DNA from: Legionella moravica DSM 19234
GTDB taxonomy: Bacteria > Pseudomonadota > Gammaproteobacteria > Legionellales > Legionellaceae
NCBI RefSeq assembly: GCF_000423305.1
Contig: NZ_KE383999.1
Coordinates: 303,667-367,666 of the forward strand
Reading direction: 5' to 3'
DNA: 64,000 nt
Part shown: in pieces, positions 26,972 to 37,200 of the stretch
Numbering within the stretch: the stretch's first letter is position 1
How the letters are laid out: each line of letters begins with the position of its first letter
Translations under genes and position numbers: made by a program
Notes under the pieces: generated by a model
The model's input: the letters and a program-made list of their open reading frames with translations, nothing else
What the model was told of the DNA's origin: nothing
Database searches by the model: none

Positions 26972-27703
26972 TTACTTCCTCGCCATTTTTTTTCGTTTTT
27001 TTCTTGTACGCTTCAGTAAGTTCAAGGATTCGACTCCTAACGAAAATCCCATCGCAAAATATAAATACCCTCTTGGAATATGAAACGAAAAGCCATCGGC
27101 AACCAGAACAGTACCAATCAATATCAAGTAACTTAGAGCCAGCATTTTTATAGTAGGATGTTTCGAAATAAATTCACTAACAGGCTCACTGGCATAAATC
27201 ATAATAATAATGGCACAGGTAATGGCAAGCGCCATAACCCAAAAACGTGTAGTTAAACCAACAGCAGTTAAAACACTATCCAGAGAAAATATGACATCCA
27301 GTAATGCAACCTGAATAATGACTCCTCTGAACGTTGCAGAGGCTGTAGTATTCTTGGGAACGGCTTGTGTTCTCGATTCATTGGTAACGTCCTGATGAAT
27401 TTCATCCGTTGATTTCCATATCAGGAAAGCGCCGCCAAGACAAAGAAATATATCTCGTGCAGAAAATGAAATTCCGCCTATTGAAACTAAAGGTTTTACC
27501 AATTTAACCATGTACACCGCAGAGGCCAGCAATAATAACCGGGTCATCCAGGCAAAAGTAAGCCCCCATCTTCGAGCTTTTTTTCTTTTTTCCTGGGGCA
27601 ACTTTTCAGTCAGTATTGATAAGATAACCAGGTTATCTATACCTAAAACAACCTCCAGAATAATCAATGCAATTAAACTTAAGGCGACATCAAAAAATTC
27701 CAT
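26972..27703 (-). CDS. TerC family integral membrane protein
   Basis: The 243-residue protein has about seven hydrophobic segments and the TerC signatures: LIILEVVLGIDNLVILSIL at residues about 13-31 and VALLDVIFSLDSVLTAVGLT at about 132-151. The acidic residues in those two membrane segments are the likely metal-binding sites. TerC relatives export manganese or support metalation of exported proteins, and the name comes from tellurite resistance. Which applies here cannot be told. It lies immediately upstream of hemJ on the same strand. Confidence 0.88.
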   Translation of the reverse strand: MEFFDVALSLIALIILEVVLGIDNLVILSILTEKLPQEKRKKARRWGLTFAWMTRLLLLASAVYMVKLVKPLVSIGGISFSARDIFLCLGGAFLIWKSTDEIHQDVTNESRTQAVPKNTTASATFRGVIIQVALLDVIFSLDSVLTAVGLTTRFWVMALAITCAIIIMIYASEPVSEFISKHPTIKMLALSYLILIGTVLVADGFSFHIPRGYLYFAMGFSLGVESLNLLKRTRKKRKKMARK

Positions 27704-27765
27704 ATGCTATCTCTGTAAAATTTTAGATGAACCATTCTCTCTAAAATATTTGTAAAGGTAAATGA

Positions 27766-27794
27766 TTCACTTTATTCATTTGCTTCGTTATAAT
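27766..27794 (+). promoter_or_regulatory. Predicted sigma-70 promoter for pcnB
   Basis: TTCACT (27766-27771), a 17-base spacer, then a perfect TATAAT (27789-27794). It lies 34 bases upstream of the proposed pcnB start region and points toward it. The -10 match and the spacer are ideal and the -35 is four of six. Confidence 0.55.
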
Positions 27795-27828
27795 TATTTT
27801 GGGTTTATTAATCATGTGAGAATCAGCA

Positions 27829-29160
27829 ATCATCAAATTTATCAAAAAGCTGTTAAAGAAAAATAGAGGTCATAAGCCTCCGATTAACTCAGCGTACATT
27901 ATTCCACGAACCAAGCATTCTATATCTAAAACAGATATAAGTAATAATGCTATAAAAGTGCTCAACCGCCTGATCAGCAGCGGATTTCAGGCTTATCTTG
28001 TTGGGGGCAGTGTTCGTGATTTATTACTTCATAAAGCACCCAAAGATTTTGATGTTGCTACTAATGCCACGCCCAATGAAATTAAAAACCTGTTTCGCAA
28101 TGGACGTATCATTGGTCGACGCTTCAAATTGGTACATATATTATTCCACAGAGAAATCATTGAAGTAGCAACATTTAGAGGCCATGATGCTGTTGACTCC
28201 AGTCAACAGACCAATGAACGAGGCATGCTTGTTCGCGACAATGTATATGGAACACTTGATGAAGATGCATGGCGAAGAGATTTCACCATCAACTCCTTAT
28301 ACTATAACATTGATGACTCAACAATTATCGATTTTACCGGTGGGGTTAACGACGTACAGCAAAAGTTAATTCGAATGATTGGTGATCCGGTAACACGTTA
28401 TAAAGAAGATCCGGTTCGAATGCTCAGAGCCATTCGATTTAGTGCTAAACTGCACTTTAAACTGGCTCCGGAAACCGAAGCCCCCTTCCCCGATATCAGT
28501 CATTTGATCACTCATGTTTCCAACTCCCGCTTATTCGATGAAATGACCAAACTGTACCAGTGTGGTGAAGCCGAAACGGTGCAAAAATTATTAATCCAAT
28601 ATGGATTATTTGAACACTTATGCCCTCAGACTTTTAAATTGTTTCAAAGCGACTATCCAGTTCATGCTTTGCTCGGCATTGCATTGGAAAATACAGATAC
28701 TCGTATTCGGGACAACAAACCAGTAACACCAGCGTTTCTGTTTGCTGTATTGTTATGGTTTCCCATGATTGAAACATCGAAAAAATTACAAAGTGAGGGA
28801 ATGGATCCCTTACCTGCAATAGAGAAAGCAATGTCCCTGACTATTGCTGAACAAAATAAAATTATATCCATTCCCAAACGTTACAGTCAGGTAATCAGAG
28901 AAATATGGCTTTTGCAATATCGATTTTCCAAGCGATTGGGTGGACGAGCATTTAATTTGCTTCAACATCCCCGCTTCAGAGCAGCATTTGATTTTATGGC
29001 ACTAAGAGCATTGGCCGGAGATGAATCAATTGAATTAGCTCAATGGTGGACGAATTTTCAGGAAGTTGATGAAGCGGAACAGGCTAAAATGGTGACACTT
29101 CTGACCCCTCCCTCATCTTCAAAACCAAGGCGAAGACGCAAACCCAAAGCAGCCAAATGA
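27829..29160 (+). CDS. pcnB: Poly(A) polymerase I PcnB, probably with a non-AUG start
   Basis: PcnB adds 3' poly(A) tails that promote RNA decay. The nucleotidyltransferase core reads LVGGSVRDLLLHKAPKDFDV, then GRRFKLVHILFHREIIEVAT, and the protein ends in a basic RNA-binding tail (KPRRRRKPK). The first conventional start is a GTG at 27958. The upstream frame is open from 27820 and encodes IIPRTKHSISKTDISNNAIK, which matches E. coli PcnB [20 protein letters not shown]. So the true start lies upstream, where only ATC (27829, 27832, 27841), CTG (27850) or ATT codons exist. E. coli pcnB is known to start at AUU. I set the start at 27829; a few codons either way are possible. It overlaps folK by 4 bases. 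Confidence 0.88.
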   Translation: MIKFIKKLLKKNRGHKPPINSAYIIPRTKHSISKTDISNNAIKVLNRLISSGFQAYLVGGSVRDLLLHKAPKDFDVATNATPNEIKNLFRNGRIIGRRFKLVHILFHREIIEVATFRGHDAVDSSQQTNERGMLVRDNVYGTLDEDAWRRDFTINSLYYNIDDSTIIDFTGGVNDVQQKLIRMIGDPVTRYKEDPVRMLRAIRFSAKLHFKLAPETEAPFPDISHLITHVSNSRLFDEMTKLYQCGEAETVQKLLIQYGLFEHLCPQTFKLFQSDYPVHALLGIALENTDTRIRDNKPVTPAFLFAVLLWFPMIETSKKLQSEGMDPLPAIEKAMSLTIAEQNKIISIPKRYSQVIREIWLLQYRFSKRLGGRAFNLLQHPRFRAAFDFMALRALAGDESIELAQWWTNFQEVDEAEQAKMVTLLTPPSSSKPRRRRKPKAAK

Positions 29161-29570
29161 ATAGTTGTTATTTGAGTCTGGGATCGAATCAAAAAGCACC
29201 TGAACGTCACATAAGAATGGCCATTAAGGATCTTCAGACCATCCCAGTAACTTCAGTATTATCCTGTTCCAGCTTGTACTGGACAAAAGCCTGGGGCCTG
29301 ACAACTCAACAAGATTTTTGTAATGTAGTAGTTAAAATAGCTACATTTCTAAAACCCGAACTGTTATTGAAATGGTGCCAGAAAATAGAAAAGCAGCATC
29401 AACGAGTCAGAAAAAAACGATGGGGCCCCCGAACTCTTGATATCGATATTATATTATATGGAAATAGAACTCTTCATACGAAGAACCTGATAATTCCTCA
29501 TCCTCACTACTTGGCAAGGGACTTTGTGATTAAACCATTATTAGAAATTAACCCAACAATGAACAGGTAG
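29157..29570 (+). CDS. folK: Hydroxymethyl-dihydropterin pyrophosphokinase FolK
   Basis: FolK transfers pyrophosphate from ATP to 6-hydroxymethyl-7,8-dihydropterin in folate synthesis. The 137-residue protein has the N-terminal CYLSLGSNQKAPERHI and the HPPK signature KRWGPRTLDIDIILYG at about 83-98. It then ends soon after IPHPHYLARDFVIKPLLEIN, about 20 residues shorter than typical FolK. The missing tail is outside the active site, so activity is likely. It overlaps the pcnB stop (ATGA), the same pcnB-folK order as in E. coli. Confidence 0.92.
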   Translation: MNSCYLSLGSNQKAPERHIRMAIKDLQTIPVTSVLSCSSLYWTKAWGLTTQQDFCNVVVKIATFLKPELLLKWCQKIEKQHQRVRKKRWGPRTLDIDIILYGNRTLHTKNLIIPHPHYLARDFVIKPLLEINPTMNR

Positions 29571-29636
29571 CTCAAAGGTGCAAGGTCATTGATCGACTAC
29601 AATTAATTTAACGCAGTTACTATAAATGAGGTCACT

Positions 29637-30056
29637 ATGTATAAAAATATTTTATTTGCTTCAGATTTGCTAAATGAGCACTACCACCTTGCAGAAAAAG
29701 CCGCCAATATTGCCAAACAATTTAATGCTAAATTATATCTGTTACATGTGATCGAATTACCTGCCAGTGTACAATTGGCTCAAGGACTAGGCTTTACTGA
29801 ATTAGCAAACCCGGCAAAGGACGATGCTCAAACAGTTTTATCTTTAATAGGTGAAAATCTTAATATTCCAGCAGATCAGCAGTTTGTCGAAATTGGTTCC
29901 GTCAAAGAACATATATTCGAGAAAGTTAAAGAATTAAATTGCCAATTAATAATCATCGGCAATCATTCGTCCAAAGGAATTCAAACTTTTCTTGGAAGCA
30001 CTGCTCATGCTACTGTAAATCACGCACCATGCGATGTATTAACATTAAAAATTTAA
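29637..30056 (+). CDS. Universal stress protein (UspA family)
   Basis: This is a single-domain cytoplasmic Usp of 139 residues. It starts NILFASDLLNEHYHLAEKA and ends with the ATP-binding pattern G-2x-G-9x-G(S/T): IIGNHSSKGIQTFLGSTAHA at about 107-126, followed by HAPCDVLTLKI. The glycine spacing is close to the ATP-binding type. Such proteins accumulate in stationary phase or stress. GAGG precedes the ATG. It stands alone after pcnB-folK. Confidence 0.9.
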   Translation: MYKNILFASDLLNEHYHLAEKAANIAKQFNAKLYLLHVIELPASVQLAQGLGFTELANPAKDDAQTVLSLIGENLNIPADQQFVEIGSVKEHIFEKVKELNCQLIIIGNHSSKGIQTFLGSTAHATVNHAPCDVLTLKI

Positions 30057-30109
30057 GCAAGAGCATAGTTTTTGGCAAAAGAATAAATTATTTACTTAAA
30101 GTCTTAAAA

Positions 30110-30152
30110 TCAACGGAATGATTGTGTTAATATCATTCAATCACTCCGTTGA
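30110..30152. repeat. 15-bp inverted repeat before a membrane protein gene
   Basis: TCAACGGAATGATTG (30110-30124) pairs with CAATCACTCCGTTGA (30138-30152) with one mismatch and a 13-base loop. It could end transcription of the usp gene or act in the leader of the next gene. An ATG at 30118 lies inside the stem, which argues against that codon as the start of the downstream frame. Confidence 0.5.
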
Positions 30153-30168
30153 ACGACTCGATACAGGC

Positions 30169-30900
30169 ATGAAATCACTTTCTACAGCATGGCAATCCTA
30201 TAGCAAATGCCGCAGCAAACTCTGGTGGCCACTCAGTTTTTTACTATTAACTCCTTTAGCTGCCTTGATTGCATTTGGGGTAATTATTCCCTTGGGCCTC
30301 GAAAGTCTCGGTTTTATTACATTTAAACACCCTATTTTGAATTTTATCTATCTTACCTTAGCTGGAGTCCTTGTCTTTTTTTCATTATTTCCTTTGCTTG
30401 ACGGATTATATAAAGCTATATTTTCTTACCTAGATGGTGAAGCAATCGATGAGAATTCAGGGTTTAAGGATTTATATAATTCAGCAAATACCGGGATTGG
30501 CTTATTTGTGATGTTTATTTTAATTGCTCTTGTAAACATTATTGGAGCATCTATTCCATTTCTTAAATTGCCCATCATATTAATTACTTATCCTTGTATT
30601 ATTTTTACTCCTTTATTAACCGTCACAAACAACGCCCCTCCCTATTTTGCCTGGCGAGAATCAATTAAATTAGCCATTGGGAATTGGCGCTTAACCTTAA
30701 AAATATATTTCGTGCGTCTATTAACTCTTGCCTCGTTAATGGTGCCAATACTTTTAATGATGTGGTCAGCGCATCTCCCCAGAGCCCTTTTTCTACTGGT
30801 TCTTTTTTTAGCGCCCATTGTTTTGGTACACAACCTGATTAAAGTATTTCCTTTTTATTTCTTCTATCCGGCATATGAATACAAACAAACCCTTAATTGA
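30169..30900 (+). CDS. Multi-pass membrane protein of unknown function (243 aa)
   Basis: I place the start at the ATG at 30169 (MKSLSTAWQSYSKCRSKLWW) because the earlier ATG at 30118 sits in a hairpin. Five to six hydrophobic segments follow, for example LSFLLLTPLAALIAFGVIIP, FIYLTLAGVLVFFSLFPLL, GLFVMFILIALVNIIGASIP and ALFLLVLFLAPIVLVHNLIK. No transport or enzyme motif is recognised. An inner-membrane location is the only secure statement. Confidence 0.65.
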   Translation: MKSLSTAWQSYSKCRSKLWWPLSFLLLTPLAALIAFGVIIPLGLESLGFITFKHPILNFIYLTLAGVLVFFSLFPLLDGLYKAIFSYLDGEAIDENSGFKDLYNSANTGIGLFVMFILIALVNIIGASIPFLKLPIILITYPCIIFTPLLTVTNNAPPYFAWRESIKLAIGNWRLTLKIYFVRLLTLASLMVPILLMMWSAHLPRALFLLVLFLAPIVLVHNLIKVFPFYFFYPAYEYKQTLN

Positions 30901-30914
30901 CAAGCTCATTGATA

Positions 30915-31061
30915 ATGTCCACAAAATTTAGCAAATTTGCGGATACAAAAGGTACATTGAAATCACAGGGTATGGTGATATATATTCAAAACGACTTGGT
31001 AAGGTTTTTTGAAAGGTACTCAATACCCGATAAATCAGATGCTAAATGGGTAGAGAATTAA
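30915..31061 (+). CDS. Possible short open reading frame (48 aa)
   Basis: ATG at 30915 opens a 48-codon frame (MSTKFSKFADTKGTLKSQ... ending AKWVEN) that finishes one base before the convergent gene at 31063. The amino-acid mix is protein-like, but no Shine-Dalgarno precedes it and I recognise no family. It could be a small protein or a fragment. Confidence 0.25.
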   Translation: MSTKFSKFADTKGTLKSQGMVIYIQNDLVRFFERYSIPDKSDAKWVEN

Positions 31062-31062
31062 T

Positions 31063-31707
31063 TCAGCAGCGAAAAGCAAAACGTTGATCCGAGTTGATTC
31101 GTTGCATCAGTTCCTCACCCTTTCTTCCTCCGTCTGTATTCATAACAGTATTCAATAATCCTGTCCACCCGGGAACTTTGTCAATATCTCCTGCGGCAAT
31201 AAGATCCTTTGATACTTGTTGATGTTTTAGACTTATTTTTTCAAAATCTTCTGGTTTTCCTATGAACAAGTGCACTTCAATCCCTTTAGCTTGAGCTGTT
31301 TCAACAAATTGGAGTATTTCGTCCTCCGAAGTATCCTCAGGAAAACAGATTATCATTTTAGGCTCATAATCTTTATGAGCGCCAACTGGATGAGCTATTG
31401 TTTCCAGGATAATATCGGTCATGCAAACCATATCGTCCCTACTTACTTTTTCCGGGATCTTTAATATCCAGCTATCAGGAAAAAATTTGTGGTCAATTAT
31501 AAAAATAGAACCTGAATTTTTTGATTTAAATTCAAAATGTAATTGAGATCCTGAGTCGCTTTTTTGCATATGCCTGAATAATGAGGGGTTAGGAGAGAGT
31601 TCAAATTGGATCATCGCATTACGGGCATTCATTGCCTGAACTGCATTGAAAAACTCTTCATATCGAGCTTTAGCAGCAGCTTTTTCATCTTGTGTTGTGC
31701 TGGGCAT
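31063..31707 (-). CDS. Hypothetical soluble protein (214 aa)
   Basis: I do not recognise this gene. The start ATG has TTAAGG 8 bases upstream. The protein begins with a charged helix (DEKAAAKARYEEFFNAVQAM), then shows alternating strands and helices such as SGSIFIIDHKFFPDSWILKI, EPKMIICFPED and GIEVHLFIGKPEDF. The middle therefore resembles an alpha/beta fold. No membrane segment, signal peptide or catalytic motif is clear. Its place beside accessory genes and its lack of relatives I can name leave an effector role possible but unsupported. Confidence 0.6.
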   Translation of the reverse strand: MPSTTQDEKAAAKARYEEFFNAVQAMNARNAMIQFELSPNPSLFRHMQKSDSGSQLHFEFKSKNSGSIFIIDHKFFPDSWILKIPEKVSRDDMVCMTDIILETIAHPVGAHKDYEPKMIICFPEDTSEDEILQFVETAQAKGIEVHLFIGKPEDFEKISLKHQQVSKDLIAAGDIDKVPGWTGLLNTVMNTDGGRKGEELMQRINSDQRFAFRC

Positions 31708-32440
31708 TGGCTACCTTAAATGTATATTTTCCCTAGTTTCATTATATACGAACATTATTAATGGAATATTAACCATTTTATATAGTAGATTCTTTAACTT
31801 TGTGATGGACAAAATACGATGCAAAAAAAGAACGAACAGAAATAACTCGCTGTTTTAAATGTATTTCATACAATCTCTTCAACTAATTGATATGAAGTGA
31901 TTGCTACTATTACTTTCTTTTGGCGCTTACTTAACAAAGCAGGAAGTACAACCGCTATAAAAAACAAATTGAGCTAATATATCGATTTATTAATAGGTTT
32001 GCTAATGAGTCGATACCAGGCATACTCGAATTTTCATAATAACGATATAAGAGCTACTCAAAAGAAGCCTCAAAAATCGCTCGTCAACTAGCTTTTGCAG
32101 AAGGAGCCATATTTTTACTTCCAGTAATATTGGTTGATATTCGCTCATTTTTACTATAAAAAATCCAGGTAAATTTAGGATAAGATTGTACTTCGGCACT
32201 TTACTCTCCTTTTGAACGCTAAATCACGGACTTAGTTTATAATAACTTGATTAAAGTTCCCCCTTAATTGGTGTAGAGCCGTTATTCTGCCCTCCGGGGC
32301 GATAAATTGTTTGCTTATTCGACATCAAGCTCTCTTTGTTGACGTCCTGATATTGATTTGATAGGCTTCTCGCCGGCTAAAGTCCAGTTAAATTAATAGT
32401 TAATCAGCCTCAAGCCGTCCTTGATTTAGTAGAGAGTCCA
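31708..32440. other. Gene-poor stretch of 733 bases
   Basis: No recognisable gene. It holds the promoter of the minus-strand gene at 31063-31707, a doubtful 65-codon frame (32002-32199), and the leader of the ankyrin-OTU gene that starts at 32441. The sequence is AT-rich with no tandem repeats or strong terminators seen. Confidence 0.4.
32002..32199 (-). CDS. Doubtful short frame with a good ribosome binding site (65 aa)
   Basis: A GTG at 32199 follows AAAGGAGAG by 4-6 bases, a good initiation signal. The product begins MPKYNLILNLPGFFIVKMSE and contains Leu-rich stretches, but matches nothing I know. It may be the stub of a gene whose body has decayed. The Shine-Dalgarno is the only reason for listing it. 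Confidence 0.25.
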   Translation of the reverse strand: MPKYNLILNLPGFFIVKMSEYQPILLEVKIWLLLQKLVDERFLRLLLSSSYIVIMKIRVCLVSTH

Positions 32441-34087
32441 ATGTTAGAAAAAGAAGAGATAAGTCTATACGAAAAAGCAGCAGAAAATGATCTGAATTTT
32501 ATAAAAAAATTTATCTTAGAGCATCCTGATGATATCAATCGGCCTTGTCAATATCCTAATTTTCGTACCTTCAGAAATGTTCCCGCTCTGTTCAACGTTT
32601 CGGTTATGGGACTTGGGGCATTAGTTACCCTAGTGCCAGCCCCGCTCATTGCCTGGGGTTTAATAGCGAGCATGGCTCATACAAGCGGGAAAGCCATTTT
32701 AGATGATGGTAAAAACAGTAGAAATCGAAAAAATTGGACGTTACTGGATTATGCTGCGGAAGCCGGTGCGACTGATGTGGCGGTTTGGTTAATAACACAG
32801 GGGGCTGATATCACGAGCACGTATTTTATTGATCTTGCCCGAGCAAATGGCCATCATAATTTTATAGGAGCGTGTGAAAGTGTGATGGCAACTCTCAATG
32901 ATTTGGTGGCAGCAGATAACGAGCTTACTCAAGTTAAGGAAATGCTTGCGAATGTTGAGGAAAGCCTGGATCTACCAACGGTAAGGCTCCTAAGCAAGCG
33001 TTTTAAACTGACTGAGCTGCGTGGTGAGTTTGCCTCAGTTGTTGAGCGTTACAAGAGACTTAAGCTATTTGTCGATGAAAATGGGTTGTGGGACGAATTT
33101 GAGCAATCCCATGCACCAGTTGTTGAAGTGAACGACGACACATTAAAAAATCCACGATTATTTTTAGAAGAGCTGGAGCGTGCCATCAGTTATCTCTCGA
33201 ATATCATCAAGAGCAACAAGTTGGCACAGGTGACTGAGAAAACCTCCAAGGTGCTTGGCAACTTAAAAACAAAACATACGACCTACAAAGCACAATTCAA
33301 TTCATTGATTGGAATCGCACCGGGATCATCCAGCAAAAGTTTGTCAGCGCCCGTCGAACGAGAGACTTTTTTTGCACAACCTTCGGTAACGGAAAAATAT
33401 GTCCACCCGTCGAAATATCTTTATGGATTGACTGAAATTAAAAATGCACCTTACGAACCGGGTGATTGTTTTCTTGATGCTGTCATTGCCTTGCTTCCAG
33501 CAGACAAGTATTTTGACGATTATGGTCACGAGATGTCTGGCAAATGTTACGACAGCGTGATCTTTTATCACAGTTGGCAGCAAACACATCTGAAAAAAGA
33601 TAACTCTTATCGTGGTGAGTCTGTCGAACGTTTAACGTCACCTTATCGTCAATGGTTAAAACAATTATTCCGGAAAAAAGTTTATGAACAGCTAGGTTCT
33701 TCTGAGGATTACAAAAACGCATTTGTTCCACAAACAATTCCGCTAGGGGTTAATGATGAGAAACACTGTGATAATCTCGAAGACTATCGCAATGCGATAA
33801 GTACACCATTAGCCTATTTTGACGAACTTGCCATTCGAGCCTTTTGTGACAGCAATAAAATTCCGGTCATTGTCGTTGAGGAAAATTCTTCCAATAAGCC
33901 TCTTTTTTATGGTGAAGAACACTATTTCAAATCAGGCAATCTTCCTCTATTTATTGGGCATGTGAATGGAAACCATTTTGTACCTCTCAGGCAGCCAGCA
34001 GATAAATCATTAGATATGCTTTTGGCTGAGATGGGGATCTCAAAAAATCCTGAAGAAGCTAATCAGTCAGCAGGTTTATCGATTTAA
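32441..34087 (+). CDS. Ankyrin-OTU domain protein, probable Dot/Icm effector deubiquitinase (548 aa)
   Basis: Parts in order: a charged N-terminus; a hydrophobic stretch (about 49-80, VMGLGALVTLVPAPLIAWGL); one ankyrin-like repeat (NWTLLDYAAEAGATDVAVWL, about 104-123); a helical, coiled-coil-like middle (150-300); and a C-terminal OTU-type cysteine protease domain (about 335-525). The OTU signature is EPGDCFLDAVIALL with C343, then YFDELAIRAFCDSNKIPVIV (about 448-467), and the catalytic histidine in GHVNGNHFVPL (H512). OTU enzymes cut ubiquitin chains, and Legionella uses several as effectors. Ubiquitin as substrate is inference. The ATG is the first in frame. The giant gene with a dead OTU domain follows 143 bases later. 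Confidence 0.78.
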   Translation: MLEKEEISLYEKAAENDLNFIKKFILEHPDDINRPCQYPNFRTFRNVPALFNVSVMGLGALVTLVPAPLIAWGLIASMAHTSGKAILDDGKNSRNRKNWTLLDYAAEAGATDVAVWLITQGADITSTYFIDLARANGHHNFIGACESVMATLNDLVAADNELTQVKEMLANVEESLDLPTVRLLSKRFKLTELRGEFASVVERYKRLKLFVDENGLWDEFEQSHAPVVEVNDDTLKNPRLFLEELERAISYLSNIIKSNKLAQVTEKTSKVLGNLKTKHTTYKAQFNSLIGIAPGSSSKSLSAPVERETFFAQPSVTEKYVHPSKYLYGLTEIKNAPYEPGDCFLDAVIALLPADKYFDDYGHEMSGKCYDSVIFYHSWQQTHLKKDNSYRGESVERLTSPYRQWLKQLFRKKVYEQLGSSEDYKNAFVPQTIPLGVNDEKHCDNLEDYRNAISTPLAYFDELAIRAFCDSNKIPVIVVEENSSNKPLFYGEEHYFKSGNLPLFIGHVNGNHFVPLRQPADKSLDMLLAEMGISKNPEEANQSAGLSI

Positions 34088-34230
34088 TCTTCCCCCCATT
34101 GATTAAAACATTCTCATCATCGCAGTCTCAACGAGTATCGAAAATAATGACAAGATTCAAATCCAATAGAGACTGCGTATGGAATTAAAGTTGCGTAGAA
34201 GTGTGTTGAATAACGAAAGAGGCCAGTAGA

Positions 34231-37200
34231 ATGCCAAATGCTAAAAATAAATCACAAAAAATAACTTTAATTGATGATACATCAACTTTTTGGTTGGTTG
34301 AGCATAAAGGAATAAAAATTTATGCAGAAAATGAAAAAGTAGCTGGTACTGTTCTCAATACGCTGAAAAAAGCTGAATGGAATCATTGGCATTCTCCACT
34401 TTGTGAAAACATCATACTAATGGCTAAAGAGTCAGTAAAATCAGGACAAGTTAAGATAATCGCATTTGATACTGAAAGTTTGCAACGTGGTGCCCTCGGT
34501 CGTTTCATATATGGACCAAACGTAATCGATGAAATTCATCTGGCGGCGACCAGAACAAGCGGGATGCGCCCTCTTCGAGGAACGATTATTCACGAATTAA
34601 CGCATCACGTTCTGCCGCTTGCTAATCGTCGGCAATCAACATTTGGCATAGAGGCTTTTGATCACCAGGAAAACATTAGACGATCATTGTGCACTAACTT
34701 TCAAGATTATATGAAAAGACGTGCTATTGGAGCGTTGTCCATTGAAGAGCGAACAGTTGCCTCATATATTTTTAAATATCCTCGTCGTTATCTTGGTGTG
34801 AACGTCATGCGCATTGAGCACATTACCCATACGATGAGCGCCTTGACAATTTCTGAAAAGGCTTGCTGGTCTATAGCTCCCGATTATTTAAAAGCGCTAA
34901 ATGACTACATCGAATTTGAAATGAACAGGAAGAAAATTGTTCCTGTTTCCAAAATGGCGACGCAATCAACTCATTTATCTGAATTTGATCTTTTAGTGCC
35001 ACCAAGAGACTTGGCCTTGCCAGCAAAACAGCCTATCCACGGTCCGGGATGCGCAATGACACGAAAGGAGTTAATATCCAATGGGCTTAAGTTTGGTGGT
35101 TTAGGGCTGCTGACGCTCTATGGGTACTATCAGTCATATATCCAAGCTTATGAACATTATAACTACCTTGAATCACAGAGTCCGATTTTACATACAACAA
35201 TAGCTACATCAGCTTCTCTTGGTGAGTTCGCGGCAATGTGTAGTTATTGGTCATTCATCTCTCTGTGTGCAGGACCCTACCTGACTACGCTTGGTCTTAT
35301 TGGAAGCATAGAGGACTCCGTTAGTGCTGATTCTGTTGCGGCACACCAGGCAGCTGTGCATGAATATCGGGAGAGAATCGGTAAAATTTTAAGCGCAGAG
35401 GAAGTATCTCAAAACCTTGCTTTGTACGGTTCGCCTTTTGCAACGTGCGACGATGAGAGCCTCAAAACGCCTTTGCCCAGATTCCTGGACGAAGGGTCCA
35501 TTACTCCAATTGAAATCAGTCTGTTAAAAACAGTGGGTAGCGTTATCAATCTAGGACAACAATTCATTACTGATACAATCTATGCAAAGCATGATTCAGC
35601 GCTCAGCGCTATTGGATACCCAAGACCGGCCGATCCAGCCAAAACACTGCAAGCCAGCCTAAGTCTTCAACAAGCCTATCATGAATTGCAATTACGCTCA
35701 TCACCATCTAAAAAATTTAAGGGCGATATCATCAGTAATACCTTGCAGCAGCCAAGCCAAGTTGACTTTACAACCCCGGTACAAAATACGACGGCCGCTT
35801 CAAGCAGTAATAAATCGTTATCTGACCTATCTGGATTTGCTTCCAGTGACGACGACAGATTCCATTTCGCCCCTCTAAAACACTGGATTAAAGAATATCA
35901 AATTGATCCCCTCAACGTGGCTAACACGTTGCGACCCCAAACGCCTTTACCACCAAAATTAGATTTGTCTTTTCATTTTTCTCCAGATGGTTTTCAGGTT
36001 GGCGTAACAACCTCATTTGGCTATAACTTGCCTCGTGGAAATTTTAAACCGGATTCCAATCAAACACCCGAGACGCATTCCTGGTTTAATGGAAATAAAA
36101 CATTTTCAGATTTATTTGGGGCAGTTGCCGTACCCGTTATTGAACATTTCATGGATTGGGATGAAAAAAGGTATCAGGAGCGAGAAGCCCATGCGGTCAA
36201 GAAACAGGGAAAAATTATAACAAGGGATTGTGAGGAAAACTTTTTTGGAAAATATAATAGAATTTGTGAGTTATATAATGCATACACTGAAGAAAGCGAC
36301 AAAAACAAGCAAGATGCGTTATTAGTAACACTCCGAGTTGAAACAAATAACTTTTTCCCTGAAGCGCAAAATTTTTTATTTCAATATCAGTCTTATAAGC
36401 CTGACACAAAGAAGTACCAGATTGGTGGCCACAGGGTAAGATATCCTGTCTATAATTTTATTCAAAATAATTTATTACCTGTCATTCGATCAGTTGTAGA
36501 AGAAAAACTTCCACAACTTGACAGAAGCATAACAGCCTTGGAAGCAGAAGCTAATAATTTCAAATTGGAAGAAGGCATTACGAATGCATATGGACGTTAT
36601 TTAAATAAAGAAATATTTTTAGATGATCTGATCAAACTTCGTATATCTAATGTGGAGTTAATTATTAACAACTTGATAGTTATTAAGGAGGCCTTGCATG
36701 GCAGAGACAGATTTAAAGTTAATTTACTCATTGAAAGAAATAAATACCAAATACTAAGCCTCCAAACAGATATCAAAATGCAGCAGGCAGCTCATGACAC
36801 CATAGCAGGAACAATGCAGCTAACTGATTTCAATAATCTATTTGAGGAACAGGATGCTGTATTGAGAAACAGAATTATTTTTCTTGAAAAAATAAATAAG
36901 AAAAAAGGGGTACACACGGATGAAAGAAATGCAAATAATGCAGAAATAGCGAAAATAAACGTTCAAAGAGGGCATAACAGGGATTATAAATTCTTTATAC
37001 AAAATTATTATTTAAAGAGTACTTGTAGTTCTCGTTTTTACGAAGCGTTTAATGGCTACCTGAGTGGAACAATGACTAAGGAGGTCTATGATGACATATT
37101 TCTCGCATGTCAAAACTCATACCTGCCACTTTTTAGTTATTTCGAAACCCAGACTCAGACTCAAGAAACTATCGATCAAATCAATGAACTTAAAAGCCAA

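Noticed and set aside
32385-32410. PmrA-type regulator box before the ankyrin-OTU gene
   Set aside because: TTAA repeats are present, but their spacing (12 bases) and flanks do not fit the known PmrA consensus.
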